Positions 1 to 6,313 are shown, numbered from the stretch's first letter. The stretch: DNA of 8,792 nucleotides from Dehalococcoidales bacterium (GCA_020343555.1 CP070800.1:1394125-1402916), one strand, 5' to 3'. Program-made: numbers and translations. The notes: a model not told the origin generated them from the sequence alone.

Positions 1-604
1 CATTCGCACCTATTGATCTCGCCATTTCAAGGTTGGCAGTACTGCAAACCCCGGTTACTTCAGCTCCATAATACCTGGCAATTTGAACTGCATAAGTACC
101 TACACTGCCGGAAGCCCCGTAGATAAGTACTTTCTGTCCTTTTTGGATATTGGCCCTTTTTAAAAAACCAAGGGCTGTCATTCCACCAAAAGGTATGGCT
201 GCAGCCTTTTCGTAGCTGGCATTATTCGGTTTTAAAGCTAATCCGGTGTTTTCAGCTATACACACGTATTCGGCATTCCCGCCACCCAGTCCAAAGGATG
301 TACTCATACCGTATACCTGATCGCCTTCCTTGAATTGAGTAACGTCTTTACCCGTTGTTTCCACGACACCGGCGAATTCATCTCCTGGTATTGTCTTCCG
401 CGGTTTATTAATACCAAACATCATTCGCCCGATGAGTTTGAACCAGGAAGGATAGGTGAAGCTTCGAATTCTTACGTCTGACGAGGTTACGGTTGTCGCA
501 TGTACCTTCACGAGCACTTCTTTTTCTTTCGGTACCGGTTTTGGTACATCCTGGATCTGAAGAACGTCAGGCGGACCGTATTTTGTGCATACAACGGCTT
601 TCAT
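1..604 (-). CDS. NAD(P)-dependent MDR oxidoreductase, quinone-reductase-like (3' part missing)
   Basis: The first 201 residues of a medium-chain dehydrogenase/reductase are visible; the C-terminal part lies beyond base 1. The N-terminal GroES-like domain (MKAVVCTKYG, then KPVPKEKEVLVKV) runs to about residue 120. The nucleotide-binding domain follows with the dinucleotide motif GASGSVG and then AVQIARYYGAEVTGVCST. The position usually held by GHE of zinc alcohol dehydrogenases reads GDEFAG, and the structural-zinc cysteine cluster is absent. It therefore belongs with zeta-crystallin/quinone reductase-like enzymes, which use NADPH to reduce quinones or enones; the actual substrate cannot be read. 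It is a clear paralogue of the enzyme at 1279-2211 (shared MKAV, DVPKPVPK, RIRSF, GASGSVG and YGAEVTGVCS). The ATG at 604 is preceded by GGAG, which overlaps the TAG stop of the upstream DUF4389 gene only 5 nt away, suggesting coupled translation. It is the last visible gene of the left operon. Confidence 0.9.
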   Translation of the reverse strand, partial: MKAVVCTKYGPPDVLQIQDVPKPVPKEKEVLVKVHATTVTSSDVRIRSFTYPSWFKLIGRMMFGINKPRKTIPGDEFAGVVETTGKDVTQFKEGDQVYGMSTSFGLGGGNAEYVCIAENTGLALKPNNASYEKAAAIPFGGMTALGFLKRANIQKGQKVLIYGASGSVGTYAVQIARYYGAEVTGVCSTANLEMARSIGAN

Positions 605-609
605 TTGAA

Positions 610-1239
610 CTACTCCGTGTTATTATCCCAGAGTCGGAAGGGAGGATACTCATCTGTCATCAGCGAGGCGTAGGCAAACACACGATAACTCCAGCGATTC
701 AAACCGACTACTAGTCTAAAAATATCTGCAGGATAGTGTCCTTTGAATAAAACCGTTATGGCACCGAAGATCGCCAGGATGAAAGTCAAACCTACCCGAC
801 TATACTCGCCGCCACCACCCTGAAACAACGAAAGGAGTATATAATGAGGAATAGCCAGCAGCCACCATTTCACCAGGACAAGCCCTTTGGACAGTTCCTC
901 AGGATACTCAATCGTGAAATCAGCCGGATAATCGTCATCAGGATCCAGACTGAATGGTGGATATTTATCGGTCCCGAGGGCTTCATAGCTGTAAAAACCG
1001 ACACGCCAGGTCCAGCGTAATACTCCGGCATTAAAATCAAACAGATCCCTCGGGTATTTTCCTGTAAACAGGATCGCAAAAAATGCAATTACAGCAATCA
1101 CTGCGAACGCTATCCATAGGAATACCAGTATAAAATAATGCGGAATTGCTAATAACCATTTTAATAACCACCAGCCGCCGCCCGGAGGACTGGATAGTTC
1201 TCCCCTGACTGATACCGGGTATCGTTGTTGTTCTTGCAT
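610..1239 (-). CDS. DUF4389 tandem-repeat membrane protein
   Basis: This 209-aa protein consists of two copies of the DUF4389 unit. Copy 1 has LLAIPHY at residues 29-35, FTGKYPRDLFDF at 58-69 and TDKYPPFSL at 90-98. Copy 2 has LLAIPHY at 127-133, FKGHYPADIFRL at 165-176 and TDEYPPFRL at 195-203. The period is therefore about 98-105 residues. Each copy has a hydrophobic segment after the IPHY motif (about 36-57 and 149-165), so it is probably an integral membrane protein. The family has no established biochemical function. The gene sits between two paralogous quinone-reductase-like genes in one operon, with gaps of 39 nt upstream and 5 nt downstream. A role at the membrane related to redox or envelope stress is only an inference. 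The ATG at 1239 follows a purine-rich AAAGG site. Confidence 0.88.
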   Translation of the reverse strand: MQEQQRYPVSVRGELSSPPGGGWWLLKWLLAIPHYFILVFLWIAFAVIAVIAFFAILFTGKYPRDLFDFNAGVLRWTWRVGFYSYEALGTDKYPPFSLDPDDDYPADFTIEYPEELSKGLVLVKWWLLAIPHYILLSLFQGGGGEYSRVGLTFILAIFGAITVLFKGHYPADIFRLVVGLNRWSYRVFAYASLMTDEYPPFRLWDNNTE

Positions 1240-1278
1240 TTCTTTTTACCTTTCTTTTCGCTGAGATTTACTGGTCGT

Positions 1279-2211
1279 TTATTGATGAGATATAGTAATT
1301 AGCACGTGCCCTTTCTTATGACCTTTTTCTACATATTTATGTGCTTCTACTATCTGTTCCAAAGGATATGTCCTATCAATAACGGTTCGCATTTCACCGT
1401 TTTCTACAAGTTCTTTTAGAAAATAGAAATCGTCTATACTTACGCCACCTTCTGCACCGACTTTTATATATTTACCCTTATCAGCAAGCATGATTTTTCC
1501 TTTTGAAGCAGACAATTTATCTACAGCATCAAAGACAATATCATAGTCCCTTCCGTGCTTGGATAATTCTTCTTTTGTGTAGTCGATTACATTATCGGCA
1601 CCGAGTGATTTCACCATTTCCAGGTTTCCGGCACTGCATACTCCGGTTACTTCCGCACCGTAGTGTTTAGCCAGCTGTACCGCGAATACACCGACACTCC
1701 CTGAAGCTCCGTACACCATAATTTTCTGTCCAATACGGATACCACCCTTCCTGAGACCTCCTAAAGCAGTGATACCACCGGTGGTGACTCCAGCCGCAGC
1801 TTCTTCATAGGTCATATTCGAAGGCATATGTGCCACCATTCCGATATTGATATTCTTTGAATCCTCCGGCACGCATGTATATTCGGCATGTGCCCCGAAT
1901 ACGAAACCGGTGCAGGCGAAGACCTTTTCACCGGGCTTGAAACGTTTGACATCTCTCCCGACCGATTCAACTTCGCCTGCCAGTTCCATTCCAAGTATCG
2001 CGCGTTTTGGTTTGGTTAATCCCAGATATAGCCTGAAGGGGATTTTCTGTAGTAGAGGAACATCGAAACTCCTGATCCTTGTGTCCCCAATGTGACAGGT
2101 AGTGGCATAATTCTTAACCAGCACCTCGTTATCCTTCGGGACAGGTTTCGGTACATCTGCCAGTTTAAGAACTTCGGCTCCCCCGTAGCCTGTGCACAAT
2201 ACTGCTTTCAT
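1279..2211 (-). CDS. NAD(P)-dependent MDR oxidoreductase, quinone-reductase-like
   Basis: This is a complete 310-aa medium-chain dehydrogenase/reductase. The catalytic GroES-like domain covers about residues 1-125 and the Rossmann domain carries GASGSVGVFAVQLAKHYGAEV. The C-terminal signature is EMRTVIDRTYPLEQIVEAHKYVEKGHKKGHVLITI, typical of the quinone oxidoreductase group. Where zinc enzymes have GHE it reads GMELAG, so a zinc-free NADPH-dependent reductase is likely; the substrate is unknown. The protein is somewhat short for the family, which is usually about 325-340 aa. The missing residues appear to be internal: KVGAEGG (about 250-256) runs almost directly into DDFYFLKELVENGEM, where relatives usually carry an extra hydrophobic stretch. 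The ATG at 2211 is preceded by AAAGGGG. It is a paralogue of the partial gene at 1-604, and the DUF4389 gene lies between them. Confidence 0.92.
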   Translation of the reverse strand: MKAVLCTGYGGAEVLKLADVPKPVPKDNEVLVKNYATTCHIGDTRIRSFDVPLLQKIPFRLYLGLTKPKRAILGMELAGEVESVGRDVKRFKPGEKVFACTGFVFGAHAEYTCVPEDSKNINIGMVAHMPSNMTYEEAAAGVTTGGITALGGLRKGGIRIGQKIMVYGASGSVGVFAVQLAKHYGAEVTGVCSAGNLEMVKSLGADNVIDYTKEELSKHGRDYDIVFDAVDKLSASKGKIMLADKGKYIKVGAEGGVSIDDFYFLKELVENGEMRTVIDRTYPLEQIVEAHKYVEKGHKKGHVLITISHQ

Positions 2212-2234
2212 GTCAGTTCCCCTTTCAGGATCAT

Positions 2235-2429
2235 TTATTTCTTTTTACCGACCGCTGCCAGTGGTGCAACTGCGATCCAGAGGGTGATGGTAATCAACAT
2301 CGAAGTTACATAGTTGATATCTACCGTACCCATACCAAGTTTTGGTGCGATCACATCCCACAGTAGCATCAGGAACAGTGAACTCAGAAAAAATCCCGGT
2401 ATCGCTGCCAAAATTCTGAAATAGCCCAT
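2235..2429 (-). CDS. small two-helix membrane protein, function unknown
   Basis: This 64-aa hydrophobic protein has two predicted membrane helices, at about residues 6-27 (ILAAIPGFFLSSLFLMLLWDVI) and 38-60. They are joined by a short loop, APKLGMGTVD, and the protein ends in a basic GKKK tail. Positively charged C-terminal lysines and a single arginine near the N-terminus would be consistent with both ends in the cytoplasm. I do not recognise a family. Support for a real gene is the strong AAAGGAG site at 2437-2443, 7 nt before the ATG, its tight packing (23 nt to the next gene) and the hydrophobic periodicity. It is the second gene of the left operon and may act at the membrane with the DUF4389 protein, but nothing in its sequence shows an activity. 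Confidence 0.72.
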   Translation of the reverse strand: MGYFRILAAIPGFFLSSLFLMLLWDVIAPKLGMGTVDINYVTSMLITITLWIAVAPLAAVGKKK

Positions 2430-2453
2430 TTTAATACTCCTTTGTAATTTTAT

Positions 2454-2663
2454 TTATTTTGATATGCTTATTATTGATATCATCTCGGGTTTCTCACCGG
2501 TAATACGCTGAGACCCGGATTCCGGCGAATCGACTCTGCCGGATTGGATATTCAGGCTGATCTTACCGCATCGCACACAGTATGTATATTCTTCCTCTTT
2601 GTACATCAAGGTGGACGATACGTGCCCTTGCACCAGACATTTTGTATAATTCCTTGACCACAT
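2454..2663 (-). CDS. small zinc-finger-like protein, function unknown
   Basis: This 69-aa protein contains C9-x4-H14 and C29-VR-C32-G, together a C-x4-H-x14-C-x2-C arrangement that could bind one zinc ion. The layout (a Cys, then GH, a short charged strand, then CxRCGK) resembles the small treble-clef or zinc-ribbon proteins seen in many phages and bacterial chromosomes, for example the DUF1660-type pattern. I cannot assign it firmly to one family. The C-terminal half (about 40-69) is polar, of low complexity and probably flexible. A perfect anti-Shine-Dalgarno match, AAAGGAGGT at 2669-2677, lies 5 nt before the ATG, and a good promoter lies just upstream. It is therefore very likely the first gene of the left operon. 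It could be a small regulator or an RNA- or protein-binding adaptor; this is not shown. Confidence 0.72.
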   Translation of the reverse strand: MWSRNYTKCLVQGHVSSTLMYKEEEYTYCVRCGKISLNIQSGRVDSPESGSQRITGEKPEMISIISISK

Positions 2664-2668
2664 ATCTA

Positions 2669-2677
2669 ACCTCCTTT
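2669..2677 (-). promoter_or_regulatory. strong ribosome binding site of the zinc-finger-like gene
   Basis: AAAGGAGGT on the minus strand is fully complementary to the usual 16S rRNA tail and sits 5 nt before the ATG at 2663. It is the main argument that this 69-aa frame is translated. Confidence 0.8.
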
Positions 2678-2700
2678 ATCGCAGCATTTCATTTGTATCC

Positions 2701-2728
2701 AGTATATGCCGCAGTCAACTTTATGCAA
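2701..2728 (-). promoter_or_regulatory. predicted sigma-70-type promoter for the left operon
   Basis: On the minus strand TTGCAT (2723-2728) is followed after 16 nt by TATACT (2701-2706), five of six matches to the -10 consensus. Transcription would start near 2694, giving a leader of about 30 nt before the ATG at 2663. A TTGACT also lies inside the spacer but is too close to TATACT to pair with it. Confidence 0.5.
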
Positions 2729-2750
2729 CCATTCATAAGGTGAAAACCCG

Positions 2751-2792
2751 CCTAGCCTTTAGACGAAATTTGATACTAGCCGAAAGACTAGG
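2751..2792. promoter_or_regulatory. inverted pair of CCTAG-type operator boxes, candidate response-regulator sites
   Basis: Box 1 on the plus strand (2751-2767) starts CCTAGCCTTTAGACGA. Box 2 on the minus strand (2776-2792) reads CCTAGTCTTTCGGCTAG. They share CCTAGyCTTTmGrC and face each other, with centres about 25 bp apart. Box 2 is itself a near-perfect palindrome, CTAGTC-TTTC-GGCTAG (6-4-6, one mismatched pair), the size expected for a NarL/LuxR-type dimer. The pair lies between the two divergent promoters. Its centres are about 65 bp upstream of the leftward start point and about 71 bp upstream of the rightward one. The response regulator at 5675-6313 is the obvious candidate to bind; this is inferred from position only. 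Confidence 0.5.
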
Positions 2793-2793
2793 G

Positions 2794-2816
2794 TGTCTGG
2801 AAGAATCAATCAGACA
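2794..2816. promoter_or_regulatory. TGTCTG/CAGACA inverted repeat next to the rightward -35
   Basis: TGTCTG (2794-2799) and CAGACA (2811-2816) form perfect 6-bp arms around an 11-nt spacer. The repeat ends 2 bp before the predicted -35 at 2819. It could be an operator for another regulator or a second type of site for the local one. It lies upstream of the predicted start point, so it would not be in that transcript. Confidence 0.3.
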
Positions 2817-2818
2817 GG

Positions 2819-2848
2819 TTGACTTTATAGCCAAATACTAAATAAGAT
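2819..2848 (+). promoter_or_regulatory. predicted sigma-70-type promoter for the sensory operon
   Basis: TTGACT (2819-2824), five of six matches to consensus, is followed after 18 nt by TAAGAT (2843-2848), four of six. Transcription would start near 2855, about 47 nt before the chosen GTG start at 2902. The weak -10 and long spacer would suit a promoter that needs an activator bound at the boxes upstream. Confidence 0.45.
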
Positions 2849-2891
2849 TGTGGATATTGAAATACAACCAACACGATTATATAAACTGAAT

Positions 2892-2895
2892 GGAG
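2892..2895 (+). promoter_or_regulatory. ribosome binding site that decides the start of the BMP-family gene
   Basis: GGAG ends 6 nt before the GTG at 2902. The earlier in-frame ATG at 2890 overlaps this site and has no purine-rich site of its own, so GTG is preferred. Confidence 0.6.
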
Positions 2896-2901
2896 TGTAC
2901 C

Positions 2902-3894
2902 GTGTCATCAATTTCGAAAATATCCTTTATGATCATCTCGTCTGTTTTAATTATATCTTTGAGTATACCGAGTAGCGGATGTGGGCAGGATAAACTACAA
3001 TCGCGAGTGCTTGAAATTGGTATGTTACTTGGCAGTGGTGGTCTGGGAGATAGATCATTTAACGATTCCGCATATAACGGACTTCTTGAAGCCCAACAAA
3101 AGTATAATATTCGTTTCGAAACAGTTGATTTCGTCAACAACGAAGAAAATCTCGAGACGACCCGCTTTCTGGCTCAAAATAATTATGATTTAATCATTGG
3201 CATCGGTTATGAACATAAAGAAAATCTGATACAGGTTGCCGGTGAATTTCCCGACATTAAATTCGCTGCGATAGATTTTGAAGCTGAAGGAGAAAATATA
3301 GCCTCTATTGTTTATAGAGAACAGGAGGGTGATTTCTTGATCGGCGTACTGGCAGCTATGCTGACTGAAACCAAAAAAGTCGGGGTAATCGGCGGTATGG
3401 ATATACCTGCAATCCAACGCATAATGACAGGATTCAGCCAGGGTGTTACTTACCAGGATGATAGTGTAGAAGTAGTAAACGATTTTGCCGGAACATTTTC
3501 TGATCCCGAAATAGGTCTTGAAAGAGCATTGATCCTGTATGACCAGGGAGTAGACGTGATACACAACGCAGCCAGTCGCACCGGTCTTGGTATCATCGAA
3601 GCAGCAAAGCAAACAGGCAAATTGACTACCGGAACGAGTGGTGACCAGCGGTATATGGCTCCTGGAAACGTGGTCGGTAACCGACCGAAACGTGTCGATA
3701 CAGCCGTACTGCTGGTGATAGAAGAACTGTATACCGGATCGTTTACGCCGGGAATCCGTTCCCTCGGACTGAAAGAGAATGGAATTATGCTTGGGCCATT
3801 CGACGAATCGATAGTTGATGATACGATCCTCGAAAGGCTTGATGACCTGAAGGAGAAAATAATCGAAGGACAGATAACAGTTCACGCTGAATAA
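2902..3894 (+). CDS. BMP/PnrA-family extracytoplasmic solute-binding protein (probable lipoprotein)
   Basis: This 330-aa protein belongs to the Bmp/PnrA/TmpC family, whose members bind purine nucleosides for ABC importers. It has an N-terminal export signal with a Lys and a hydrophobic stretch, then SSGC with the Cys at residue 27. That is a weak but plausible lipobox. The family signature is GGLGDRSFNDSAYNG at residues 46-60. It is followed by the NNYDLIIGIGYEH segment, EGDFLIGVLAA, KKVGVIGGMDIPAI, a DPEIG motif, SRTGLGIIEAA and a C-terminal RPKRVDTAVL. The usual GVDxDQ ligand loop reads GTSGDQ (residues 244-249), so the ligand may differ. No permease or ATPase gene is nearby. A histidine kinase starts 11 nt downstream, so a sensory role as the kinase's ligand-binding partner is inferred. 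GTG 2902 is preferred over ATG 2890 because of the GGAG spacing. Confidence 0.9.
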   Translation: MSSISKISFMIISSVLIISLSIPSSGCGQDKLQSRVLEIGMLLGSGGLGDRSFNDSAYNGLLEAQQKYNIRFETVDFVNNEENLETTRFLAQNNYDLIIGIGYEHKENLIQVAGEFPDIKFAAIDFEAEGENIASIVYREQEGDFLIGVLAAMLTETKKVGVIGGMDIPAIQRIMTGFSQGVTYQDDSVEVVNDFAGTFSDPEIGLERALILYDQGVDVIHNAASRTGLGIIEAAKQTGKLTTGTSGDQRYMAPGNVVGNRPKRVDTAVLLVIEELYTGSFTPGIRSLGLKENGIMLGPFDESIVDDTILERLDDLKEKIIEGQITVHAE

Positions 3895-3905
3895 GGTAAA
3901 ATCGA

Positions 3906-5678
3906 GTGTTTATTAATAAAGTTTACCGAAGGATCAGAAACTGGTTAAGAGAGAGTGTTCAGCGTAAACTCATTTTCTGGAGTATCGGATTCTGGATCAT
4001 TTCGGTATCAATACTGAGTATATCATTTCTCTTGACCGGTCAGAGTGAAATACTGAGTGATATCAGGAACAGAAATATCCAGGTTTCATCGATCATTTCC
4101 CGGGATATAAATTACCGTATCAGTGGTATTCTATCTGACATACGATTGTTCTCCCGCCATCTCGAATCGATGGGATCGAATCTGACGAGTCAGGTACCAG
4201 CACTACTCACATTCAGATTATCATCTCCCCAGAGATATCATGCATTATACTACTTTGATGAAAACTACAAGCTTTTGATACATCTGGAAGATCCGACTGA
4301 TGCACTCCTCGCACCTAATATTACTGACACGATAATCACACGTCCCAATATTCCGATAGATATAAAAATACTCGCTGCAGCTCAATCCACTTTCGGTAGA
4401 GATATGTACATTTCAGATGTATATTTATACGGTCTTGAGCGGCTTCCGGTATTGTACGTTTCGGTACCATTGAAAGCTTCCACTGAAGAAACGAGAATTC
4501 TTGTTTTTCAGCTCGATATCCAGGACATATGGCAACGGATTAACCTGAGTACAGTCGGAGAATCAGGTTTTGCTTATGCGGTAAGTAAAAACGGTATGAT
4601 CATTGCTCATCCAAACCTTGAACAGCTTGGTCAGGCATTGCCCTTGGAATTGAAAGGTGTAATGAACGGCTACGAAGGTTTTATCGAGTATTTTAACAGT
4701 CAAACAGAACGTAATGTATACGCCGCCTACAGCCCGGTGGGCAGCCCGACAAACTGGGGGATAATTGTCGAACAGGATAAATTTGAAGCTAATGCTCCTA
4801 TACTGAGAACAACCATTATTATTGTCATTGTATCAGCTGCATTGGCTACTTTAGGTACCGTAGGTATCCTGATTATGATGCAAAACTCCATGAGCCCGAT
4901 ACTCCAACTTACAAAAACAACCCGTGAAATCGGCCGTACCGGCGAACTGATTACAACGTCGATGGAGGAAAGATCAGATGAAGTCGGCCAATTAAGCCAA
5001 TCCTTTGATGAGATGATCGAACGATTACAAAGCATGGAAGGCAGATTGGCAACGGTAGCTGAAGAAGAACGCAACAGGTTAGCCCGTGACCTTCATGACG
5101 CAGTCAGTCAAACACTATTCTCTGCCAGTCTCATTGCCGAAGTGCTTCCAACCTTATGGGAAAATGATCCTGTAAAAGGGAAGGAACGGCTCGAGGAGGT
5201 ACGACAGTTAACACGTGGGGCTTTAGCTGAGATGCGTACACTACTTTTAGAACTAAGGCCTTCAGCCCTTATTGAAGCAGAATTACCTCACTTGTTAGAG
5301 CAATTAGCAGAATCAATAACAGGAAGGACTCGTATCCCAATTACCGTAACTATTGAAGGTGATTACATACTCCCAGATGATACGAAAATCGGGTTTTACC
5401 GCATCGCCCAGGAAGCGTTAAATAACGTGGCGAAACATTCCGAAGCGACCGATGTGATAGTGAGTTTAATTTGTGATAAAGATAAGATTTCGTTAAAGAT
5501 CAAAGATAACGGAACTGGATTCGATGTTGATGCTATATCCCCTGAAAGTCTCGGAGTTGGTATAATGCAAGAACGAGCTGCTGATATAAACGCAGAAATC
5601 TGGATAAACAGCCAGGAAGGTGAAGGAACGGAAATAGCAGTAATCTGGGATAACAAGCCAAAGGAGGAAATTCAATGA
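3906..5678 (+). CDS. membrane sensor histidine kinase (dCache-HAMP-HisKA_3-HATPase)
   Basis: This 590-aa NarX/DegS-type histidine kinase has a first membrane helix at about residues 22-43. An extracytoplasmic domain of about 255 residues follows with dCache-like text (GFAYAVSKNGMIIAHP and YSPVGSPTNWGIIVEQ). The second helix is at about 302-325, then a HAMP linker (to about 378) and a HisKA_3 domain with EERNRLARDLHD, where His397 is the expected phosphorylation site. The ATPase domain has the N-box EALNNVAKH (Asn506/Asn507), DNGTGF (Asp534) and GVGIMQERA. The protein would phosphorylate the regulator encoded next. The start is GTG with AAGGT 8 nt upstream, overlapping the BMP gene's stop. Its stop overlaps the regulator's ATG (ATGA), implying translational coupling. 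Whether the signal is bound by its own dCache domain, by the BMP-family protein or by both cannot be read from sequence. Confidence 0.93.
   Translation: MFINKVYRRIRNWLRESVQRKLIFWSIGFWIISVSILSISFLLTGQSEILSDIRNRNIQVSSIISRDINYRISGILSDIRLFSRHLESMGSNLTSQVPALLTFRLSSPQRYHALYYFDENYKLLIHLEDPTDALLAPNITDTIITRPNIPIDIKILAAAQSTFGRDMYISDVYLYGLERLPVLYVSVPLKASTEETRILVFQLDIQDIWQRINLSTVGESGFAYAVSKNGMIIAHPNLEQLGQALPLELKGVMNGYEGFIEYFNSQTERNVYAAYSPVGSPTNWGIIVEQDKFEANAPILRTTIIIVIVSAALATLGTVGILIMMQNSMSPILQLTKTTREIGRTGELITTSMEERSDEVGQLSQSFDEMIERLQSMEGRLATVAEEERNRLARDLHDAVSQTLFSASLIAEVLPTLWENDPVKGKERLEEVRQLTRGALAEMRTLLLELRPSALIEAELPHLLEQLAESITGRTRIPITVTIEGDYILPDDTKIGFYRIAQEALNNVAKHSEATDVIVSLICDKDKISLKIKDNGTGFDVDAISPESLGVGIMQERAADINAEIWINSQEGEGTEIAVIWDNKPKEEIQ
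5661..5667 (+). promoter_or_regulatory. ribosome binding site inside the kinase gene for the response regulator
   Basis: AAGGAGG lies 7 nt before the ATG at 5675, within the last codons of the kinase gene. Together with the ATGA overlap it suggests that kinase and regulator are made in a fixed ratio. Confidence 0.75.
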
Positions 5679-6313
5679 CGACGTCGGAAAGTATAAGAGT
5701 TATCATAGTCGATGATCACACCGTGGTCCGGAGTGGACTTGGAGCAGTCCTGGATACTTCGGAAGGTATGGAACTGGTTGGTGAAGCCGGGGACGGCGAA
5801 GAAGCGATTAGAATCTGTGGCAGTCTCCAGCCCGACGTTGTTCTCATGGATTTGCAGATGCCAAAAATGGATGGCGTAGAGGCTACCAGGATTATCCATG
5901 AAAAATGGCCTCAAATCCACATCATCGCTTTAACAAGCTACAAGGAAAAGGAATACGTGGAAGGCGTATTAAAAGCTGGAGCGACCAGCTATTTACTAAA
6001 GAACGTTTCTGCCGACGAACTGGTAGCGGCGATAAACAAGGTTGTTCTGGATCAGCCAAGTCTTTCTCCTGAGGCAGCCCAGGTTCTCATTCAAACGGTT
6101 AATAAACCTTCACAACCAGGGACTGATTTAACAGACCGTGAGCGGGAGATTCTATCTTTTATGGTTGAAGGAAAATCAAACAGCGAGATATCAGAATCTA
6201 TTTTCATAACCCAGGCGACTGTCAAATATCATGTCAGCAATATCCTGTCGAAACTTGGTGTTACCAGCCGAACCGAGGCGGTAGTCACAGCCATTAAGAA
6301 CAACCTGGTGTAA
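5675..6313 (+). CDS. NarL/FixJ-family response regulator
   Basis: This 212-aa two-domain transcription factor has a receiver domain at residues 7-122. Its acidic pair is Asp13/Asp14, the phosphoacceptor is Asp59 in VVLMDLQMPKMDG, the switch residue is Thr87 and the conserved lysine is Lys109 in SYLLKN. A LuxR-type helix-turn-helix at about 149-207 reads LTDREREILSFMVEGKSNSEI, then ATVKYHVSNILSKLGVTSRTEAV with the DNA-reading helix. All active-site residues are present, so phosphorylation by the upstream kinase is expected. Regulators of this type bind short inverted repeats as dimers, and such repeats occur at 2751-2792 in front of this operon. Autoregulation is therefore likely but unproven. 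It is the last gene of the operon, with a convergent transporter operon beyond it. Confidence 0.95.
   Translation: MTTSESIRVIIVDDHTVVRSGLGAVLDTSEGMELVGEAGDGEEAIRICGSLQPDVVLMDLQMPKMDGVEATRIIHEKWPQIHIIALTSYKEKEYVEGVLKAGATSYLLKNVSADELVAAINKVVLDQPSLSPEAAQVLIQTVNKPSQPGTDLTDREREILSFMVEGKSNSEISESIFITQATVKYHVSNILSKLGVTSRTEAVVTAIKNNLV

Noticed and set aside
711..716. CTAGTC inside the DUF4389 gene as another copy of the operator box
   Set aside because: Only the hexamer matches. There is no opposing half-site at the right distance and it lies in coding sequence.
1847..2313. Two plus-strand open frames opposite the MDR and small membrane genes
   Set aside because: Both are antisense to genes with family matches or strong ribosome sites, and they have no domains or plausible start signals.
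2664..2889. Riboswitch or small RNA in the divergent region
   Set aside because: No recognisable conserved riboswitch core. The predicted leaders are only about 30 and 47 nt, too short for known large classes, and the inverted repeats lie upstream of both predicted start points.
2890..2901. ATG at 2890 as start of the BMP-family gene
   Set aside because: It adds only four residues (MECT), has no ribosome binding site, and overlaps the GGAG that serves the GTG at 2902.
3190..3885. Long open frame (231 codons) on the minus strand across the BMP gene
   Set aside because: It lies fully inside a well-supported gene on the other strand, and its translation has no recognisable domain and odd composition (rich in Phe, Tyr, Cys and His).
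4727..5074. Open frame of 115 codons on the minus strand inside the kinase gene
   Set aside because: It is a shadow of the HAMP and second-helix region, low in complexity and with no family likeness.
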